Of a stretch of 64,000 nt of DNA, positions 36,545 to 46,065 are shown piece by piece. The notes below the pieces were generated by a model. It had not been told where the DNA came from and did no database searches. It saw only the letters and a program-made list of their open reading frames with translations. The position numbers were made by a program, and so were the translations under genes. The DNA comes from Lonepinella koalarum (GTDB lineage Bacteria > Pseudomonadota > Gammaproteobacteria > Enterobacterales > Pasteurellaceae), in the NCBI RefSeq assembly GCF_042926695.1, contig NZ_CP170642.1, positions 434,001 through 498,000 of the forward strand. The letters run 5' to 3'. Position 1 is the stretch's first letter. Each line of letters begins with the position of its first letter.

Positions 36545-37354
36545 ATGTCTGAAGAAACCACCTTAAAACAAACCGCACTTTTATCATCTATTCCAGTATT
36601 ATTGCCGGTAATTATTGAGTGTTACGCTATATTCTTACAACAGCAAGTTGAGATAACTTATTTTTCATGCGCTTTTTTAACAGCGCAATTACTTTGCCTT
36701 GTGGTTTTTATAAAAGGGGAAATCTGTCCCGGACAACGTGGGCGTTTAATGGCTAGCCAAAGTTTGTTTGCGATTTATTGGTTATGTTCAGGTATTATTG
36801 GTTTATTTGGCACGCATCAAGTTGCAATATTAGCTATGTCAGCTTGTGGGTTAATCATGACAATTGTGGCGTTAAAGCAACCTAAAGAAGATGAAACGTT
36901 ACGTAATAAACGTCTATTTGGGGGGATTATTATAGGGCTGAGCGGCGTTGCTATATATCTATGGTTAATTTTTACTCAACCCATATCTAACGCTATTATT
37001 TATAGCCCACTCGCTCAACTGTTCATTGGTGTGATATTAGCAAATTTTGCTTTGCTGATTTCTCGTAACCGCTTGCAAGCGTTTATTGCGTTATTACCCT
37101 TTGCGATGTCAGTCTTGTTATTGTTGAATATCATTAGCGTGTTAATTTTTATGTCCATTACTACCAGCCAAAGTGCGGTGCTTTTTACAAATTATTTTGC
37201 TCTTTTGGTTTATTTTATTTCCCATTTGGTTTTAATGGCTATTTTAGCGCTGCATATTATTAGAAAAATAAAATTGCGTTACCAAACCCTAGTTGTTTTA
37301 TTGTTTATCGCCTTATTTTTACCCATTTGGTCTATTTTTTCTTACGTTAGCTAA
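36545..37354 (+). CDS. Unrecognised polytopic membrane protein
   Basis: I do not recognise this 269-residue protein. It has about nine hydrophobic segments with short loops; one basic loop (QPKEDETLRNKRLFGG, about residue 115) divides it into 4 plus 5 segments. The start at MSEETTLKQ contains an uptake signal (ACCGCACTTT), so the N-terminal residues are partly set by that sequence. Its stop is 5 bases before ydbH, which suggests co-transcription. A second uptake signal lies near 37169. A role linked to YdbH is possible only by position. Confidence 0.7.
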   Translation: MSEETTLKQTALLSSIPVLLPVIIECYAIFLQQQVEITYFSCAFLTAQLLCLVVFIKGEICPGQRGRLMASQSLFAIYWLCSGIIGLFGTHQVAILAMSACGLIMTIVALKQPKEDETLRNKRLFGGIIIGLSGVAIYLWLIFTQPISNAIIYSPLAQLFIGVILANFALLISRNRLQAFIALLPFAMSVLLLLNIISVLIFMSITTSQSAVLFTNYFALLVYFISHLVLMAILALHIIRKIKLRYQTLVVLLFIALFLPIWSIFSYVS

Positions 37355-37359
37355 TCTAT

Positions 37360-40089
37360 ATGGTTAAGAAATTTCTTGCTTTCTCATTATTACTGTTTAT
37401 CAGTATGTTAGGGATTGTGACCATATTAATTATTTCACCCCATCATATTGAGCGATTGGTGAATTATTTTTTAGGACAAGAAATTTCCGTTCAAATTGCC
37501 GAAAACACACAAGTTTCAACGACAGAGGTGAATTTGAGTTCATTGCTTGTGAAGCTCAATCAACCGTCTTCTTGTGCTTTAGTGCAACTAGAAAATGTAC
37601 AGGCTCAATGGTGGTATTCCCGATCTTTGCGCGCAGACAAAGCGATTGTGGATTATGCTTGTCTTATGCAATTATCTACATCTGATGAAACACCAAAAAG
37701 TCAGCTAAATTTAACCGCGCTTTTGGCTAATGTGCCAAACATGGAGCTAGACATTGCGGATTTACAAGTCATTAATACAGACAGCATAACAGCTGCAGCT
37801 GTGCAGCAATTATTACAAAGTCAGTTATCGGCAAAATTGATTTATCAAGATCAGCAAATTAGCTTGCAAGCGAACGGTAAAGAGGGCAATCAGGATCTTG
37901 TTAAACTGAATGCCATATTAAAAAATCAGCAATTAACTGGCGATTTAACCTATCAACCCGAAGCTGAACAGCAACATCAATTAAATTTTCAGCTAGCCTT
38001 AGCACAACATATATTAGATTTGCCAACACAGGGAAAACTAGATTTACATTGGCAGCGTGATGATTTACCGATAAGACAAGCAGATTTAACTTTTCAATGG
38101 CAAGATCAACAAGGTACATTGAGTTTGCAGGATCTTGAGCATCAACAACAGATTTTAAATGTACCGTTTAAATTTGAGCAAAATCAACTACAAATTGAAC
38201 AAAGTCGTTTTTATTGGGATATTGATGCATTACAGCAACCTTTGCAAGGGGTGTTAAATTTAACCTTGCGAAAACCTACTGAAAATTGGTTGCCACTTGA
38301 TATAGATATGCGTTTGAGTCTGTTTTCTGCGGGGGAAGCGGGTAAAGGTAATATCGTGATTTATGGTACCAATGGTTCCATTACCAAAGAAAAAATAAAT
38401 ATACCATTGGAAGCACATGGTAACATTAAATATGATCAATCTATTGCTTATGTCGATGCGGTGTTTGATGTACGCGGTGATGAAAATGATTTGTTTGCCT
38501 TATTTAAAGAAAAATCCACCTTACGTGTGAATTGGAAAGAACCGAATGCTAATATGAATGTGCGACTACCATTAGCTGATGCGGTTATTGGAAAATATGG
38601 GGTTGGCGGACGTTTACAGGCATTTTTACAAGGAGATACCGCTCAATTTTCCGATATTGATTTACATTTAGATGGTGAAGCAAATCAATTTGTGGCGGGG
38701 GTAACATCTTTATTTTCCTTGCGAACGCGTGATTTTCAACGTAATGGTGTCACCTTAAAAGGGCGCGATACTAACTGGTGGAAATGGAATTTTAAAGGAA
38801 AAGCTACGGTTAAAGCCTTAAAAAGTACCCTTAAGGTCAACGGAAAAGGTGCATGGCAATCCGATAAAGTGGAGATTCATCAGTTGAATGCAAATATAGC
38901 ACAATTCCATCGGTCGGGTATGTATGTACCGAAAATTGACCTTGGACTAAAAGAAATCATTCGGTGGGATTATGAAGAAAAGCAACTACAAGGATTGTTG
39001 CAAGCTAAAATCCCTGAAGTTCGTTTAGATTATGGTGGACATTTTGTACAGCCTATTTTGAATCTTGCTATTAATGGGACGGATATTAAAGATGTGAATT
39101 TGGCTGGGGATATGACAGCCGGTGGATTAGGACCAATAAAATTATTCGCCCATTATCGTCATGACGAATTAGTCGGTCGCATTTATTGGTTGGAACAATC
39201 TGCTAAGGTATTCCAACCATTGTTTCCACACCATTGGGAATGGGCGATTATTAATGGTACGATTAAAGGACAAACATCTTTTGATGTCAGTTTGGAACGT
39301 GGTTTACAAATGGGGGGACACTTTTCTATTCGACAAGGAGAAATTGCTTTTCCAGATGGTGAATTGAAAGGTATTGAATTTGCCCTACCTTATCGCTATA
39401 TCAATGGCACCGTTGAGCTGGTGAAAAATCCAGTTCAAGTCTCGGTAAAGCATTTAAAATCTGGCGTATTGGTGGCAGAAAATTTACGTGTAAAAGTACA
39501 AGGTTATTACCCTTATACTAAAAAGCGACCTTTGACCTTAAGCGAACTTAAATTAGATTTGTTGGGGGGGGATGTGAGCATTAATAAATTTGCCTTACCA
39601 CAACAGAAAATCGCCAATGTGCAATTACATAATATTGACTTATCTCAGGCGTTAGCCATGGCAGAATATACGCAAGTCGGTTTAACAGGGCGAGTGAATG
39701 CCATTTTCCCATTCTGGTTGGAAAATGCCCGTTGTATTATTTGTCATGGTAAAATTACTAAAACTGAGCATCAAGATGTGAATTTAAAATTGGGTTCGGA
39801 ATTGATCAAAGGGTTAAAATCAGGCGGACTTACCGAAGGGATTTTGGCAGATGTAGTCAGTGAAATGAATTTGCAAAATTTAACTGCCACGGTGAATCTT
39901 GAGCCAAATGGATTGTTAATATTATCTTCCCATATAATGGGGTATAATCCAACCAAGAAGCATAAAAATCCAATTACGTTGAATTATAATCATCAAGAAA
40001 ATGTGTATGAATTATGGGATATGCTTAACTATGGTTCAGCATTTGAACAGAATTTGAAATATGACTTTTATCAAAAACTGACAAAATGA
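37360..40089 (+). CDS. ydbH: YdbH-family AsmA-like intermembrane protein
   Basis: The 909-residue protein has one N-terminal membrane segment (about residues 5-27) and a long periplasmic beta-rich body. The C-terminal part (GGLTEGILADVVSEMN, with MGYNPTKKHKNPITLNYNHQ) is typical of YdbH. YdbH belongs to the AsmA-like group with TamB and YhdP, which form bridges that move phospholipid between the inner and outer membranes. The C-terminus binds the lipoprotein YnbE, whose gene follows with a four-base overlap. YdbL, the usual third member, is not found next to them. Confidence 0.87.
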   Translation: MVKKFLAFSLLLFISMLGIVTILIISPHHIERLVNYFLGQEISVQIAENTQVSTTEVNLSSLLVKLNQPSSCALVQLENVQAQWWYSRSLRADKAIVDYACLMQLSTSDETPKSQLNLTALLANVPNMELDIADLQVINTDSITAAAVQQLLQSQLSAKLIYQDQQISLQANGKEGNQDLVKLNAILKNQQLTGDLTYQPEAEQQHQLNFQLALAQHILDLPTQGKLDLHWQRDDLPIRQADLTFQWQDQQGTLSLQDLEHQQQILNVPFKFEQNQLQIEQSRFYWDIDALQQPLQGVLNLTLRKPTENWLPLDIDMRLSLFSAGEAGKGNIVIYGTNGSITKEKINIPLEAHGNIKYDQSIAYVDAVFDVRGDENDLFALFKEKSTLRVNWKEPNANMNVRLPLADAVIGKYGVGGRLQAFLQGDTAQFSDIDLHLDGEANQFVAGVTSLFSLRTRDFQRNGVTLKGRDTNWWKWNFKGKATVKALKSTLKVNGKGAWQSDKVEIHQLNANIAQFHRSGMYVPKIDLGLKEIIRWDYEEKQLQGLLQAKIPEVRLDYGGHFVQPILNLAINGTDIKDVNLAGDMTAGGLGPIKLFAHYRHDELVGRIYWLEQSAKVFQPLFPHHWEWAIINGTIKGQTSFDVSLERGLQMGGHFSIRQGEIAFPDGELKGIEFALPYRYINGTVELVKNPVQVSVKHLKSGVLVAENLRVKVQGYYPYTKKRPLTLSELKLDLLGGDVSINKFALPQQKIANVQLHNIDLSQALAMAEYTQVGLTGRVNAIFPFWLENARCIICHGKITKTEHQDVNLKLGSELIKGLKSGGLTEGILADVVSEMNLQNLTATVNLEPNGLLILSSHIMGYNPTKKHKNPITLNYNHQENVYELWDMLNYGSAFEQNLKYDFYQKLTK

Positions 40090-40271
40090 GAAAAATAATT
40101 AAATTTACACCGCAGTTTATGCTAATTGCCTTATTGGGGCTCACCGCTTGTACGCCAACCGTGCAGCTAGAAACGCCGAAAGAAGGGATCACGATCAATA
40201 TGAATGTGGTAGTCGATCACAAAATTAATGTAGAAATGGACGATAAAACCAAACAAGTGTTGGAAAAATAA
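40086..40271 (+). CDS. ynbE: YnbE-like outer membrane lipoprotein
   Basis: This 61-residue lipoprotein has a lipobox LLGLTAC with the lipidated cysteine at about residue 22, followed by TPTVQLETPKEGITINMNVV. YnbE of E. coli is the same size and forms intermolecular beta-strands that connect YdbH to the outer membrane. The gene begins within the end of ydbH. It is short but clearly real because of its lipobox, partner and overlap. Confidence 0.88.
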   Translation: MRKIIKFTPQFMLIALLGLTACTPTVQLETPKEGITINMNVVVDHKINVEMDDKTKQVLEK

Positions 40272-40327
40272 GCCCTATTGATGGCAAAATTTTGTTAAAC
40301 TAAGGGGAAATTTACAAGGAAATTATT

Positions 40328-40783
40328 ATGCATTGTCCATTTTGTTCCGCCGAAGAAACCAAAGTCATAGATAGCCGTTTGGTTGCCGAAGGTTATCAAG
40401 TTCGTCGCCGTCGTGAATGTACGCAATGTCACGAGCGTTTTACGACCTTTGAAAGTGCTGAATTGATCGTCCCTAGAGTCATCAAGACCGATGGTTCTCG
40501 AGAGCCTTTTGATGAACGTAAACTCCGCTATAGTATTCAACATGCCGTTGGTAAGCGTCCTGTTAGCGAAGATGATATTGAAAAAGCAGTAAGTCATATT
40601 ATTCACCAACTACAAGCCACAGGTGAGCGTGAGGTAGCTAGTAAATTAGTGGGAAATTTAGTGATGGATGAATTAAAGCAGCTTGATAAAGTCGCCTATA
40701 TTCGTTTTGCATCAGTCTATTTGAGTTTTGAAGATATTAACGAATTTTCCAAGGAAATTGATAAAATCAAGGATTTAGCCTAA
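40328..40783 (+). CDS. nrdR: Transcriptional repressor NrdR
   Basis: The 151-residue protein starts with the NrdR zinc ribbon (MHCPFCSAEETKVIDSR and RRRECTQCHERFTTFE), followed by the ATP-cone domain (KTDGSREPFDERKLRYSIQH). It represses ribonucleotide reductase genes in response to dATP/ATP. The stop overlaps the ribD start (TAATG), the usual nrdR-ribD arrangement in gamma-proteobacteria. Confidence 0.97.
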   Translation: MHCPFCSAEETKVIDSRLVAEGYQVRRRRECTQCHERFTTFESAELIVPRVIKTDGSREPFDERKLRYSIQHAVGKRPVSEDDIEKAVSHIIHQLQATGEREVASKLVGNLVMDELKQLDKVAYIRFASVYLSFEDINEFSKEIDKIKDLA

Positions 40784-41904
40784 TGACATTTAGCCCACAA
40801 GATCAAGAATTTATGCAACTGGCGTTAGATTTAGCGGCACGGGGACGTTTTACCACATCACCCAATCCGTCGGTAGGTTGCGTATTAGTGAAACAAGGAC
40901 AAATTATTGGACAAGGTTTTCATTTTAAAGCGGGCGAACCCCACGCTGAAGTAATGGCGTTACGTCAAGCCGGTGTGCAAGCCAAAGACGCCACTGCTTA
41001 TGTCACATTGGAGCCTTGTTCCCATTATGGTCGTACGCCGCCTTGTGCTAAAGGACTCATTGACGCTGGTGTGAGTAAAGTGATTGCGGCGATGTTGGAT
41101 CCTAATCCACAAGTAGCAGGACGTGGTTTGCAAATGTTGCAGGATGCAGGCATTGAAACTGCGGTGGGATTATTGCAAGAAAAAGCGGAAGTGCTGAATA
41201 AGGGCTTTTTACACCGAATGCGAACAGGTCTGCCTTTTGTACAGTTAAAACTGGCAATGAGTTTAGATGGTCGTACCGCCATGGCGAATGGTGACAGCAA
41301 ATGGATTACGGGTGAATTAGCTCGATCCGATGTACAACAAGAACGGGCCAAAGCATCCGCTATTTTATCAACATCAGCCACTGTTTTAGCCGATGATCCT
41401 AGTTTAAATGTACGTTGGCAACAGTTACCCGCTGATATTCAGCAGCAATATGCCATTGAAAATCTACGTCAACCGATTCGTATTATTTTGGATTGCCAAC
41501 ATCGAGTTTTACCAACCCATCAACTTTTTAAGACCGATTCACCGGTTTGGTTAGTGAGTGATAAAGTACGTGATTTATCGGATTATCCTGATTTTTGCCA
41601 GCACATTCAGTTAAAAACCATCGAAAATCAGACCGCACTTTTTACCTTAATGCAAGAACTGGCAAAGCGCCAAGTTAATAATCTGTGGGTGGAGAGTGGT
41701 GCGACTTTAGCCGGTACATTAATTGAACAGAAGTTAGTCAATGAATTGATTGTTTATATTGCTCCTAAATTATTAGGTGATCAGGCTAAGGGGTTGTGTA
41801 AGTTACCTAATCTGCATCAACTCTCGCAAGCTCCACAATGGCAATTACAATCTGTTGAACAACTCGGTGATGATCTCAAAGCCATTTACCGTAGAAAAGC
41901 ATAG
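40783..41904 (+). CDS. ribD: Bifunctional riboflavin deaminase/reductase RibD
   Basis: The N-terminal 145 residues are the deaminase with zinc site HAEVMAL and PCSHYGRTPPC. The C-terminal 220 residues are the reductase with KLAMSLDGRTA and the GATLAGTLIEQKLVNEL segment. It carries out the second and third steps of riboflavin synthesis. The 373-residue length matches the family. An uptake signal lies near 41631 inside the reductase domain. Confidence 0.96.
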   Translation: MTFSPQDQEFMQLALDLAARGRFTTSPNPSVGCVLVKQGQIIGQGFHFKAGEPHAEVMALRQAGVQAKDATAYVTLEPCSHYGRTPPCAKGLIDAGVSKVIAAMLDPNPQVAGRGLQMLQDAGIETAVGLLQEKAEVLNKGFLHRMRTGLPFVQLKLAMSLDGRTAMANGDSKWITGELARSDVQQERAKASAILSTSATVLADDPSLNVRWQQLPADIQQQYAIENLRQPIRIILDCQHRVLPTHQLFKTDSPVWLVSDKVRDLSDYPDFCQHIQLKTIENQTALFTLMQELAKRQVNNLWVESGATLAGTLIEQKLVNELIVYIAPKLLGDQAKGLCKLPNLHQLSQAPQWQLQSVEQLGDDLKAIYRRKA

Positions 41905-41915
41905 GAAAAGCAATC

Positions 41916-42959
41916 ATGATAAAAAAATTATTACAATCAGCGTTAATCGGCTTAATTTGTGCAGGTCTTATTTTATTTGTGATTCCTAAATTTACTGGTG
42001 GGAGTGGATTAAAATTAACCAGTGAAGTGATCAGCTTCAAAGATGCTGTACGAATTGCATCGCCGGCAGTAGTGAACGTCTATAATCGAACCTTTACCAG
42101 TAATTCTAATTTAGATACTGGAACCGTTTCTACCAATAATCTAGGTTCCGGTGTGATTATGAGCAAAGACGGTTATATTCTTACTAATAAACACGTGATT
42201 CAAAGTGCAGATCAAATTATCGTAGCTTTACAAAATGGACAAATATTTGAAGCCAATCTGATTGGTTCGGACAACTTGACTGATCTTGCAGTATTAAAAA
42301 TTCGAGCGGATAATTTATCGACTATCCCACAAAATCCAAAACATCAAGTTCATGTGGGTGATGTGGCTTTGGCAATTGGCAATCCTTATAATTTAGGACA
42401 AAGTGTCTCGCAAGGTATTATCAGTGCCACGGGACGGAATGCGATTGGTGAAACCGTAGGGAGACAGAATTTTATTCAGACTGATGCATCGATTAACCGA
42501 GGTAATTCTGGTGGTGCATTGATTAATTCCTTGGGTGAATTAGTGGGAATTAGCACGTTAAGTATTGGCAAAGATGCAACTGAAATTGCCGAAGGACTTA
42601 GTTTTGCCATTCCCATTGAAATTGCCAATGATGTAATGAAAAAAATTATCCGTGATGGTCGAGTGATCCGCGGTTATTTTGGGGTGCAAAGTAATATTTT
42701 ATTTAGCAACGGACAAAGTGATGCAAGCAGCAGTGGGATTTTAATTGAAAATGTGGTACCTAACGGTCCGGCTGCCAAGGCGGGTATTCAAGCGGGTGAT
42801 GTAATGTTGAAATTTAATGATATGGCGGCAAATTCACCGGAGCAAATTATGCAAGTGATTAGCAATACAAAACCTAATACACAGGTTAAGGTGATGATTT
42901 CTCGTTTAGGGCGAATTTTTGAATTACCGGTGACCATTGAAGAATATCCGGTGAATTAA
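41916..42959 (+). CDS. degS: Periplasmic serine endoprotease DegS
   Basis: This 347-residue HtrA-family protease has one N-terminal membrane anchor (about residues 5-24), the triad His93 (TNKHVI), Asp123 (NLTDLAVLK) and Ser198 (RGNSGGAL), and a single PDZ domain (about 255-340). One PDZ and an uncleaved anchor mark DegS rather than DegP or DegQ. It senses misfolded outer membrane proteins and cuts the anti-sigma factor RseA to start the sigma-E response. It follows ribD by 11 bases. Confidence 0.92.
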   Translation: MIKKLLQSALIGLICAGLILFVIPKFTGGSGLKLTSEVISFKDAVRIASPAVVNVYNRTFTSNSNLDTGTVSTNNLGSGVIMSKDGYILTNKHVIQSADQIIVALQNGQIFEANLIGSDNLTDLAVLKIRADNLSTIPQNPKHQVHVGDVALAIGNPYNLGQSVSQGIISATGRNAIGETVGRQNFIQTDASINRGNSGGALINSLGELVGISTLSIGKDATEIAEGLSFAIPIEIANDVMKKIIRDGRVIRGYFGVQSNILFSNGQSDASSSGILIENVVPNGPAAKAGIQAGDVMLKFNDMAANSPEQIMQVISNTKPNTQVKVMISRLGRIFELPVTIEEYPVN

Positions 42960-42984
42960 CATATTTAGCAATAAGGCAAAACAG

Positions 42985-44562
42985 ATGAATAGGATAAAAT
43001 TCAGCAAATTATCTATAACGGCAATTTTTAGCTTAATTTGTCTTTCTGCTTGTGAGCCGAATAAATCAAATTCAACACAGCTTCATCCGACTTCGCCATC
43101 AGTCACACCAGAGCAATCATCTAGCTATCAAGCTGATGTTTTAGTTCGTGGTGTCTATGATCCTTTTATTTTACAACCAGCAGAAATTCGGCAACCTGAA
43201 CAAAGCGCTTTATTACGAGATTTATTTGAAGGTTTGGTGATTTACGATCCGCAAGGAAATATTGTCGCAGGTATGGCAGAAAGTTGGGAAAGTGCGGATC
43301 AAAAAACATGGATTTTTCATTTACGTCAAAATGCCAAATGGTCAAATGGTGAAGATGTAACAGCACAGGATTTTGTCCGAAGTTGGCAAAATTTAGCCTT
43401 GTCGGATAATCCGCAGAAAGAATTTTTGCTCTATATGAATATGCAAAATGCTAAGCAAGTGATTGAGCAAAGTATGCCCGTGCAACAGCTTGGTGTACAG
43501 GTCTTAGACGAGCATAGTTTACAAATTCAACTAGATAAATCAACGCCTTATTTACCTAAAATGTTAGCGCATATTGCCTTGTTACCGAGCTATCAAGCAA
43601 CCCCAGAACAAAAAAAGGCGTTTATTACCAATGGTGCTTATAGCGTGGTTGAACAAACGGCAGATCGTATTCAATTAAGCCAAAATCCGTATTATTCAAA
43701 TGACCATAGGCGAGCTTTTAGCAAAGTAATTTATCAAAAAATTGATGTGCAACATTCTAGTCAACCTATTGATATTATTCAGAATGTTAAACATAAATCG
43801 GATAATATCAATTACTTTCCACAGCTTTGTACTTATTTTTATGAATTTAATTTCCGTCATCCCATATTAAAACAAAAAGCGGTGCGAAGTGCGTTAATTT
43901 CAATGATTCCAAGTGATATTGTGTCCCAATATCCTTTTGTTATGCCAAATGGGATTAATTATTTACCAAATAATATGCAATTTGAACAGCAACGAGATTT
44001 TGAACCGACGCTGGTAGAACAGAAATTACAACAAGCCGGCATTACTGAACAAAACCCACTGAAGCTACGTTTAACTTATGATAATAATGGGTTACATCAA
44101 CAAATCGCAGAACATTTAATTCGTGGTTGGTCGCAGTCAGATTTAATCCGAGTACAAGCTGAACCGGTGTCTTATCAAACCTTATTAGAAAAACGAGTGA
44201 AAGGGGATTTTCAAATTATCCGTTCGGGTTGGTGTGCGGATTATAATGATCCGTCCGCTTTTTTATCTATGTTACATTCCCAAAGCGCGGATAATAAAAT
44301 GGGATTTTCTGATCCTGAAATTGATCAGTTATTAGCGCAAACCCTATCTCCTGATATTTCTGCACAAAAACGCACCGCAGTTTATCAGCAAATTATTGAA
44401 CGTACTCAACAAGAATATGTGGTGATGCCGATTTTTCAATATGCTACGCCAGTGAGTATTGCTCCAAACGTGGCTGGCTATAATGTCACTAATCCGACAG
44501 GAGTGATTTATAGCAAGGATCTTTATCGCTTAAATTTACCTAAGCCAACTGATATAAAGTAA
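42985..44562 (+). CDS. Peptide-binding lipoprotein of an ABC transporter (family 5)
   Basis: The 525-residue product has a lipoprotein signal ending LICLSAC (Cys22) and the fold of OppA-type binding proteins: RDLFEGLVIYDPQGNIVAGM, AESWESADQKTWIFHLRQNA, and KWSNGEDVTAQDF. It should bind oligopeptides or similar in the periplasm. No permease or ATPase genes are adjacent, so it is an orphan binding protein or delivers to a shared transporter. The 3' end overlaps the AEC transporter gene on the other strand by 23 bases. Confidence 0.88.
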   Translation: MNRIKFSKLSITAIFSLICLSACEPNKSNSTQLHPTSPSVTPEQSSSYQADVLVRGVYDPFILQPAEIRQPEQSALLRDLFEGLVIYDPQGNIVAGMAESWESADQKTWIFHLRQNAKWSNGEDVTAQDFVRSWQNLALSDNPQKEFLLYMNMQNAKQVIEQSMPVQQLGVQVLDEHSLQIQLDKSTPYLPKMLAHIALLPSYQATPEQKKAFITNGAYSVVEQTADRIQLSQNPYYSNDHRRAFSKVIYQKIDVQHSSQPIDIIQNVKHKSDNINYFPQLCTYFYEFNFRHPILKQKAVRSALISMIPSDIVSQYPFVMPNGINYLPNNMQFEQQRDFEPTLVEQKLQQAGITEQNPLKLRLTYDNNGLHQQIAEHLIRGWSQSDLIRVQAEPVSYQTLLEKRVKGDFQIIRSGWCADYNDPSAFLSMLHSQSADNKMGFSDPEIDQLLAQTLSPDISAQKRTAVYQQIIERTQQEYVVMPIFQYATPVSIAPNVAGYNVTNPTGVIYSKDLYRLNLPKPTDIK

Positions 44563-45469
44563 TAATTAATGGCATGGTAATTACACATAACATGGTGGTT
44601 ACACCATAGATCGCACTGGATTTTTGCGCATCTTTACCATGCAATACAGCAATTTGCGTCACCGTTGCCGCCGCGGGACTAATGGTGGCTAAGAAACTGA
44701 TTAACGCAATGGTTTCGCCATGTTCGGCAAAACTAGCGAAATGCCCTAATTTAATCACCACCATTAAGCAAAGCGGTACAAAAATAAGACGTAGGAAAGT
44801 GACTAAATAAATCCGTTTAGATGACAAAATACTGCGTAATGGAATGCCTGCAATCAACATACCCGCAATCAACATGGCATTGGGTCCGATAAATGAACCG
44901 ACCGATGATAACGTGCCTACAATAATAGACGGTAATTTTATCTGAAATGCAAACAAAGTAGCACCGATAATAATCGCCCAGATATTAATGTTTTTAATGA
45001 TTTTACTTAAAGATAGCGACTTTTCACCACAGATCAGACCACGACAATGGGTCCAAAATAATACGGTTTGCACCACGATAAAACAGGTTGCATAAATTAT
45101 CCATTCATCGCCAAACATAGACATGACCAACGGAATAATCAAATTACCCGAGTTGGAATAAATGGCAGACGCATGCTCCACACCATCTAGTTTAAATATT
45201 TTTTTGAGAATAATCCCCATGATAATTAAGATAATATGCAATAAAATTGCCATGGAAACAGAAAGTAGTAAGCCGCGCAATAATTCAGGGCTGTAATCAA
45301 TTTGGAACGCTTTGAGCATCACTGCTGGGCTAATGATATACACACCGACAGCGGAGAGCGGAAAGGTATCTTTCGGTTGCAATAATTTTGATTTCACCAA
45401 ACCGTAACCTAATAACACTATTAAGGTGAGTTCAGTGATTTTACTGGCTAAAATTAAGGCAATATCCAT
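44540..45469 (-). CDS. AEC-family transporter (auxin efflux carrier type)
   Basis: The start was set at the ATG of MDIALILASKITELTLIV; a longer frame begins with an unlikely GTG. The product has about ten membrane segments and the AEC-type features GVYIISPAVMLKAFQ, IYSNSGNLIIPLVMSMFG and the closing ATISPAAATVTQIAVL. Bacterial members carry malate, malonate or other acids; the substrate here is unknown. It is a single-gene unit facing the DUF441 gene. Confidence 0.86.
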   Translation of the reverse strand: MDIALILASKITELTLIVLLGYGLVKSKLLQPKDTFPLSAVGVYIISPAVMLKAFQIDYSPELLRGLLLSVSMAILLHIILIIMGIILKKIFKLDGVEHASAIYSNSGNLIIPLVMSMFGDEWIIYATCFIVVQTVLFWTHCRGLICGEKSLSLSKIIKNINIWAIIIGATLFAFQIKLPSIIVGTLSSVGSFIGPNAMLIAGMLIAGIPLRSILSSKRIYLVTFLRLIFVPLCLMVVIKLGHFASFAEHGETIALISFLATISPAAATVTQIAVLHGKDAQKSSAIYGVTTMLCVITMPLIITLYQLA

Positions 45470-45609
45470 AATAGTCGATCTCTTTAACACATAGAATGTC
45501 AGTGTACCGACTTTTTTTGAAAATGAAAATAAAAAAGCATGGGGAAAGGGAGAATTTGTTATAATATACAGAAATTTTGGAAAAAAGACCGCGCTTTAAA
45601 GGAGCAACT

Positions 45610-46062
45610 ATGTCACTACAATTTAATGCTATCGCCCTATTATTAGTGATTCTCATTTTACTCGGCGTACTTAGCAGCAACAGCTCCATCACTATTTCCG
45701 CCACCATTTTATTGTTAATGCAACAGACATTTTTAAGCAAATATATTCCTTTTATGGAAAAAAATGGCGTGGCGATTGGGATTATTATTTTAACCATTGG
45801 TGTGCTTAGCCCGATTGTGTCAGGCAAAATTCCCATACCGAATTGGTCGGCGTTATTGCATTGGAAAATGTTTGCAGCTATTGCGGTGGGGGCGTTAGTG
45901 GCGTGGTTTGGGGGACGTGGGATTCCTTTAATGAGCAGTCAGCCAATTTTGTTGACGGGCTTGTTAATTGGCACTGTGCTTGGCGTGGCGTTTTTAGGCG
46001 GTGTGCCTGTGGGTCCGTTGATTGCAGCAGGGATGCTATCCTTGGTGGTGCTGGGGAAATAA
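45610..46062 (+). CDS. DUF441/UPF0756 membrane protein (YeaL-like)
   Basis: The start follows GGAGCAACT, giving 150 residues with four or five membrane segments. The family patterns are VSGKIPIPNWSALLHWKMFA and GTVLGVAFLGGVPVGPLIAA. Its function is unknown. It lies directly before hrpA (3-base gap) and is probably in the same transcript. A longer frame starting upstream with TTG is not needed. Confidence 0.85.
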   Translation: MSLQFNAIALLLVILILLGVLSSNSSITISATILLLMQQTFLSKYIPFMEKNGVAIGIIILTIGVLSPIVSGKIPIPNWSALLHWKMFAAIAVGALVAWFGGRGIPLMSSQPILLTGLLIGTVLGVAFLGGVPVGPLIAAGMLSLVVLGK

Positions 46063-46065
46063 ACT

